A stretch of DNA of 38,663 nucleotides from Microcystis elabens FACHB-917 (GTDB lineage: Bacteria > Cyanobacteriota > Cyanobacteriia > PCC-6307 > Cyanobiaceae), in assembly GCF_014698445.1 (NCBI RefSeq), contig NZ_JACJSZ010000031.1, positions 1 to 38,663 of the forward strand. The letters run 5' to 3'. The notes beneath the pieces are model-generated. The model saw nothing but the letters and a program-made list of their open reading frames with translations. It was not told the origin of the DNA and did no database searches. Positions within the stretch are counted from its first letter, which is position 1. Every line of letters starts with the position of its first letter. The position numbers and the translations under genes were made by a program. Positions 33,999 to 38,663 of the stretch are shown piece after piece.

Positions 33999-35141
33999 AT
34001 GCGGGTCCTGGGGCTGATGAGCGGCACCAGCGCCGACGGCATCGATGCGGTGCTGGTGAGCCTGAAGGGTCGCCCGGCCCGTCCCCGCTGGCGGATCCTG
34101 GCCAGTGCCCACACCCCCTACCCGGCGGGCCTGCGCGAGCGGCTTGTGGCCGTCGGCCAGGGGGTTCCCCACGACGCCGCCGCCCTGCTGAGCCTGGCCG
34201 AGGACCTCACCGAGCACCAGGCCCTGGCCGCCCGCGCCTGCGATCCGGACGGCCGGGCCGAGCTGGTGGGATGCCACGGCCAGACCCTCTGGCACCGCCC
34301 GCCGGAGGGGGAGCGCCGCGGGGCCAGCTGGCAGCTGCTGCAGGGGCCGCTGCTGGCGGAGCTGCTGGGGACGCCGGTGGTGTTCGACTTCCGCGGCATC
34401 GACCTGGCCCTCGGCGGCCATGGCGCCCCCCTGGTGCCCGCCGCCGATGCCGCCCTGCTGGAGAGGATCGGCGGCTGGCGGGCCCTGCTCAATCTGGGGG
34501 GCATCGCCAACCTCACCCTGCTGCCTCCCCCCAGCGGTCCCGACCGGAAAGCGCCGGTGCTGGGCTGGGACTGCGGCCCGGCCAACACACTCCTGGATCT
34601 GGCGGTGGCCCGGTTCAGCGGCGGCCGACTGAGCTTCGATGCCGACGGGGCCTGGGCGCGGCGGGGCCGCATCGATGAAGGGCTCCTGCAGCGGTGGCTG
34701 CGGGAGCCCTACGTCCAGGCCGCACCGCCCAAGTCCACCGGCCGGGAGCTGTTCGGGGGAGCCGACCTGGAGCGGCGGCTGTCGGAGCTGGGCGAGGGGA
34801 TGGATCCGGCGGATGCCCTGGCCACTCTGACGGCCTTCAGCGCGGCGGTGGTGGCCCAGGATCTGGTCCGACCCCCCCGGCCCCGGCCCCTGGAACTGCT
34901 GGTGGCCGGCGGGGGCACCCGCAACGGCTTTCTGATGGAGCAGCTGCGGCGCCGTTGCCATGGCACGGCGGTGCTTCCGTTGGCCAGCCAGGGGATCGCC
35001 GACGACCAGCGGGAAGCCCTGGCCTTCGCCCTGCTGGCCTGGTGGCGCTGGCGCGGCCACCCGGGGTCGCTGCCCTCGGTCACCGGGGCCCGGCGGGCCG
35101 CCGTGCTGGGCGTGATGGCCCTGCCGCCACCGTCAGGGTGA
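33999..35141 (+). CDS. anmK: Anhydro-N-acetylmuramic acid kinase
   Basis: A 380-residue ASKHA-fold kinase that hydrolyses and phosphorylates 1,6-anhydro-MurNAc to MurNAc 6-phosphate in peptidoglycan recycling. Its signatures are the N-terminal GLMSGTSADGIDAVL, GCHGQTLWHRP, the substrate region FDFRGIDLALGGHGAPLVPA, NLGGIANLT, GWDCGPANTLLD and LLVAGGGTRNGFLMEQL. The start is ATG 33999; GGAGGA at 33988-33993 is a well-spaced ribosome-binding site and decides this start over the ATA/CGG codons upstream. It is the last gene of the plus-strand run from NDH-2. Its 3' end overlaps the convergent ribbon-helix-helix gene by nine bases. Length matches the family (about 370-390). Confidence 0.95.
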   Translation: MRVLGLMSGTSADGIDAVLVSLKGRPARPRWRILASAHTPYPAGLRERLVAVGQGVPHDAAALLSLAEDLTEHQALAARACDPDGRAELVGCHGQTLWHRPPEGERRGASWQLLQGPLLAELLGTPVVFDFRGIDLALGGHGAPLVPAADAALLERIGGWRALLNLGGIANLTLLPPPSGPDRKAPVLGWDCGPANTLLDLAVARFSGGRLSFDADGAWARRGRIDEGLLQRWLREPYVQAAPPKSTGRELFGGADLERRLSELGEGMDPADALATLTAFSAAVVAQDLVRPPRPRPLELLVAGGGTRNGFLMEQLRRRCHGTAVLPLASQGIADDQREALAFALLAWWRWRGHPGSLPSVTGARRAAVLGVMALPPPSG

Positions 35142-35465
35142 TGAAGGGGGCTGGCGGAGCCGCACCCGCCGGGGCGCCCCGCGCAGCCGGCGGGTGCCGG
35201 CCTGTTCCTGCTGCTCGAGCTCCCGGCGGAAGCGATCGGCGGCGACGGCGGGACCGATGGGATATGGAGCGGTCTCCGGCTCGGGGGGGCACTGCCGCTC
35301 CAGCCGTTCCACCCCCTGCTGGATGAGCACCTTGGCCATGTTGCTGACCGTGCGCGATTCACTCTCCGCCAGGGCCGCCAGCCGGGCGCAGAGCTCCTCC
35401 GGCAGGACCACCTGGATCCGCGGCGACTTGGGCTTGCCGCTGGAGGAGGTCTGACGGGTGGGCAC
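35133..35465 (-). CDS. Ribbon-helix-helix (CopG-like) DNA-binding protein
   Basis: A 110-residue protein from GTG 35465. Residues 16-55 fit the ribbon-helix-helix fold: a beta strand RIQVVLPEEL, helix A CARLAALAESE and helix B TVSNMAKVLIQQGVERL. Such proteins dimerise and bind short repeated DNA sites through the strand. The C-terminal half is charged and Arg-rich (GAPRRVRLRQ) and may be disordered. No toxin partner follows, so antitoxin function is not supported. A perfect 11-base palindrome lies 65 bases upstream of its start, between it and a divergent plus-strand gene, and is a candidate autoregulatory site. The 3' end overlaps anmK. Confidence 0.72.
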   Translation of the reverse strand: MPTRQTSSSGKPKSPRIQVVLPEELCARLAALAESESRTVSNMAKVLIQQGVERLERQCPPEPETAPYPIGPAVAADRFRRELEQQEQAGTRRLRGAPRRVRLRQPPSSP

Positions 35466-35530
35466 GGTGCCTCTGGGTGAGGGGCCGAAGAGAGGGTGCC
35501 GCTGGGATCCGGCGGGATAGGAAAAAGTGT

Positions 35531-35541
35531 ACAGTGACTGT
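35531..35541. promoter_or_regulatory. Palindrome ACAGTgACTGT, possible operator
   Basis: A perfect inverted repeat of five bases around one central G. It sits in the A/T-richer middle of the 192-base spacer between the divergent ribbon-helix-helix gene and the 35658 gene. On the plus strand it overlaps a weak promoter (TGTACA, 17 bases, TATCCA). Its small half-sites suit a ribbon-helix-helix dimer. It does not match the cyanobacterial LexA consensus. Confidence 0.35.
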
Positions 35542-35657
35542 CATGGGTAGTATCCAACAGCAGGGGTTCCATCCTTCTGGGACCGTCAGTCACGCCCCAC
35601 TCCGGATCCCCGTCCACGCCCCCCGTCCTTTCCGACGGCCCCCCGGCCGCTTCCGCC

Positions 35658-35966
35658 ATGGCCCGCTCCACCCAGTCCCGCCCGACCGGTTCCGAGACAC
35701 CCCTGCAGCCCAAGACCCGCCAGAGCCGGCGACGCGCCACGGCGGAGCGCAGCGATGTGCTGGTGTCGGCCGTGATCAGCACCTATCTGCTCACCCATCT
35801 GCACCATGTGCTGCAGCGGGCCGAGTTCGGCGCCCAGCAGGAGGGGCGCCAGTCCCTGGCCGCCAACTACGCCCAGCTGCGCAAGGTGCTCTGCCTCGAT
35901 GCCCGCAGCATGGAGGACGCCTCCGCCAGCGGAGCCGAGGAGGACACCAGTCCGCGGGCCGCCTGA
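35658..35966 (+). CDS. Small conserved-looking protein, function unknown
   Basis: A 102-residue soluble protein starting at ATG. The first 30 residues are basic and Ser/Thr/Gln-rich (PKTRQSRRRATAERSD), possibly nucleic-acid binding. Residues 33-80 are helical with hydrophobic spacing (VLVSAVISTYLLTHLHHVLQ), and the tail is acidic (ASGAEEDTSP). There is one Cys. No membrane segment is clear and no family was recognised. It lies divergent to the ribbon-helix-helix gene across a spacer with a palindrome and may be controlled by it (inference). The next gene begins 90 bases downstream on the same strand. Confidence 0.6.
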   Translation: MARSTQSRPTGSETPLQPKTRQSRRRATAERSDVLVSAVISTYLLTHLHHVLQRAEFGAQQEGRQSLAANYAQLRKVLCLDARSMEDASASGAEEDTSPRAA

Positions 35967-36056
35967 TCCGCCGCGCTCCGTCCCTCACGAACCACCCTCA
36001 GGGGGCTGCGCCCACGGCACCGGAGCCCATAAGGTCAGGAAAGAATCCCGGCCAGG

Positions 36057-36302
36057 ATGACCACCAGCAACGCCACCGGCAACGCCGCCGAGCTCTACGG
36101 GCGCATCAGCAAGGATGCCGAGCTCACCCAGTCACTGTTCCGTCAGGCCCTGCAGGACCCCAGCGGGGCCCTGCGCAGGATCGTCGCCCTCGGCGAGCAG
36201 GAGGGCCTGCCGGTCAGCCCGGAGGAGGTCAAGGCCCATCTGGCCGGCCTCGAGGACGGCGACACCAAGCAATGGCTGATCAAGGCCCGGGGCGGTCTCT
36301 GA
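36057..36302 (+). CDS. Nif11-leader-like small protein without a core peptide
   Basis: An 81-residue protein from ATG 36057. Its layout matches the Nif11-like fold used as leader in some cyanobacterial ribosomal peptides: AELYGRISKDAELTQSLF, then a hydrophobic IVALGEQEGLPVSPEEVKAHL. The chain ends QWLIKARGGL, with the Gly79-Gly80 double-glycine just one residue from the C-terminus. In prochlorosin-type precursors the double-Gly precedes a Cys/Ser/Thr-rich core; none is present and there is no Cys. No lanthipeptide synthetase or peptidase-transporter is in the window. The match to Nif11 is by pattern and moderate. The 3' half is overlapped by an antisense frame from 36458. Confidence 0.65.
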   Translation: MTTSNATGNAAELYGRISKDAELTQSLFRQALQDPSGALRRIVALGEQEGLPVSPEEVKAHLAGLEDGDTKQWLIKARGGL

Positions 36303-36458
36303 GGCAGCGGGCCGGCGGACCTCCGGCTGGGGCCGGCGGGGAGGATCCCGGCGCCGGGACCCGCCGCCCTGGGCCCAGCTGAAGAACAGCCAGTAGCTCG
36401 TCAGCGCCAGGCCCGCCGCCACCACCAGGGCGGCGATCTGCTCGAGGCGCTTGATCAT
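36132..36458 (-). CDS. Possible small membrane protein, antisense overlap with the Nif11-like gene
   Basis: A minus-strand frame of 108 residues from ATG 36458. The N-terminus is convincing: MIKRLEQIAALVVAAGLALT continues SYWLFFSWAQ as one transmembrane helix with a basic cytoplasmic start. After residue 35 it is Arg/Pro-rich and runs antisense through the 3' half of the Nif11-like gene (overlap 36132-36302), which is suspicious. The true protein may end earlier after a frame change, or the overlap may be real. It is divergent to the ABC-F gene, 85 bases from GTG 36544. Evidence is hydropathy and start placement only. Confidence 0.42.
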   Translation of the reverse strand: MIKRLEQIAALVVAAGLALTSYWLFFSWAQGGGSRRRDPPRRPQPEVRRPAASETAPGLDQPLLGVAVLEAGQMGLDLLRADRQALLLAEGDDPAQGPAGVLQGLTEQ

Positions 36459-36543
36459 CCTGACGACGCGACCGGACCCGATCGACAGTCTGCAGGACGC
36501 CCCGGCAGGGGATGATGCGCACACCGCGACCGCTTTCCGCTCC

Positions 36544-38313
<1,770 letters not shown>

Positions 38314-38317
38314 GGCG

Positions 38318-38338
38318 GCGCCGCCGGTGCCGCGGCGC
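38318..38338 (+). terminator. GC hairpin after the ABC-F gene
   Basis: GCGCCGC (38318-38324) pairs with GCGGCGC (38332-38338) over a 7-base loop, 4 bases after the stop codon. No T run follows (AAAATACAACTT), so it is a weak or factor-assisted terminator or an mRNA-end stabiliser. Confidence 0.35.
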
Positions 38339-38356
38339 AAAATACAACTTCATGGT

Positions 38357-38366
38357 TGCCTAGGCA
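38357..38366. promoter_or_regulatory. Palindrome TGCCTAGGCA upstream of the microprotein gene
   Basis: A perfect 10-base palindrome about 73 bases before the microprotein ATG, in an A/T-richer patch. It may be an operator. A possible -10 (CATAGT, 38404-38409) lies downstream, but no convincing -35 was found. Confidence 0.25.
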
Positions 38367-38438
38367 GGACAACTCATTTCTCTGGTGCGGGCGATTCTGT
38401 GTGCATAGTCTGACAGGGTCACCCATTCAGGAGGAGCG

Positions 38439-38603
38439 ATGACCACCCAGAACCTCGTCACTGACGCTTGGACCGCGGACCGGGAAGAGGCCACCGGCAT
38501 CAGTGACGCGATGGAGATGTACTTCGAGTGCATTACCACCTGTTCCCTGGAGGACGGCGAGTGCGTCACCCGCTGTGTGGAAGCGCTGCGCGAACGCCAG
38601 TGA
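38439..38603 (+). CDS. 54-residue twin-CX3C microprotein, function unknown
   Basis: A short gene with a very strong ribosome-binding site: AGGAGGAG (38429-38436) directly before ATG 38439. The stop is TGA 38601-38603. The first 20 residues are polar. Residues 21-54 form an amphipathic region with Cys31, Cys35, Cys42 and Cys46, arranged as two CX3C motifs six residues apart (ECITTC and ECVTRC). This spacing suits a helical hairpin held by two disulfides, or a metal site. It is acidic (DGEC, MYFEC) with no signal peptide or membrane helix. It is not CP12, whose Cys pairs and AWD/VEEL segments are absent. I do not recognise the family. Confidence 0.78.
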   Translation: MTTQNLVTDAWTADREEATGISDAMEMYFECITTCSLEDGECVTRCVEALRERQ

Positions 38604-38643
38604 TCGGGCCGGGCCGCCCAAGGACAGGGGCCGAGCCGGCAGC

Positions 38644-38659
38644 GGGGGGGGGGGGGGGG
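38644..38659. repeat. Run of 16 G at the window end
   Basis: An uninterrupted G homopolymer four bases from the end of the sequence, followed only by TTTG. Its place at the very end suggests an assembly or sequencing artefact, but a true homopolymer tract cannot be excluded. Confidence 0.9.
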
Positions 38660-38663
38660 TTTG

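Noticed and set aside
35133..35465. Antitoxin of a toxin-antitoxin pair
   Set aside because: The fold would suit it, but no toxin-like gene is adjacent on the same strand; the downstream neighbour is anmK on the other strand.
35528..35545. LexA (SOS) box around the palindrome
   Set aside because: The cyanobacterial consensus needs GTAC and GTWC in fixed spacing; only the first half is partly present.
38439..38603. CP12, the Calvin-cycle regulator
   Set aside because: The Cys spacing is CX3C twice and the conserved CP12 core segments are missing.

Overview
The window reads as a chromosomal segment of a high-GC cyanobacterium, most likely an alpha-cyanobacterium of the Cyanobium/freshwater Synechococcus type. 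The evidence is the gene content: a RarA ATPase carrying the long C-terminal extension I associate with cyanobacteria, a cyanobacterial-type porin, a DUF1400-like secreted protein, PrxQ and 1-Cys peroxiredoxins, a KtrB/KtrA potassium system, HflX with a long N-terminal domain, and many tiny conserved-looking proteins. Five copies of the cyanobacterial HIP1 core octamer were also found. The lineage is inference; there is no rRNA. No tRNA, CRISPR array, IS element or phage gene was seen, so this is core or near-core sequence rather than an island.

Layout. 1-3.9 kb (+): end of an unknown gene, a small two-helix membrane protein, a lipoprotein of the phospholipase D superfamily, a small helical protein, an FAD monooxygenase and an exported protein. 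3.9-4.6 kb (-): two small proteins. 4.7-7.7 kb (+): phosphoglucomutase, then an outer-membrane porin without its SLH domain. 7.8-11.3 kb (-): a compact run of Anbu proteasome-like peptidase, glutaminase, a small secreted protein and the GltS Na+/glutamate symporter. 11.4-12.8 kb: a LysM protein and a spacer with one possible microprotein. 12.8-22.2 kb (-): adaptor, RND pump, two-helix membrane protein, second adaptor, second RND pump. Both pumps carry an extra hydrophobic insert between TM6 and TM7.

22.3-24.5 kb (+): RarA fusion. 24.6-25.3 kb (-): stand-alone DUF1400-like secreted protein with a clear intrinsic terminator. 25.5-27.6 kb: PrxQ (+), then convergent cysH-coaX (-). 27.6-35.1 kb (+): type II NADH dehydrogenase, a HAD-like protein, HflX running in frame into a 1-Cys peroxiredoxin, KtrB, KtrA and AnmK, with several 4-base ATGA junctions. 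35.1-38.6 kb: a ribbon-helix-helix protein (-) facing a palindrome-bearing spacer, two small proteins (one Nif11-leader-like), an antisense small membrane protein, an ABC-F ATPase and a 54-residue twin-CX3C microprotein. The sequence ends in a run of 16 G.

Functional themes are envelope transport (tandem RND, porin, GltS, Ktr), glutamine/glutamate handling beside Anbu, and thiol/redox chemistry (PrxQ, Prx6, PAPS reductase, NDH-2). The most novel-looking items are the five-gene RND cluster with enlarged pumps, the HflX-peroxiredoxin open frame, the Anbu-glutaminase-GltS run, and the twin-CX3C and core-less Nif11-like microproteins.
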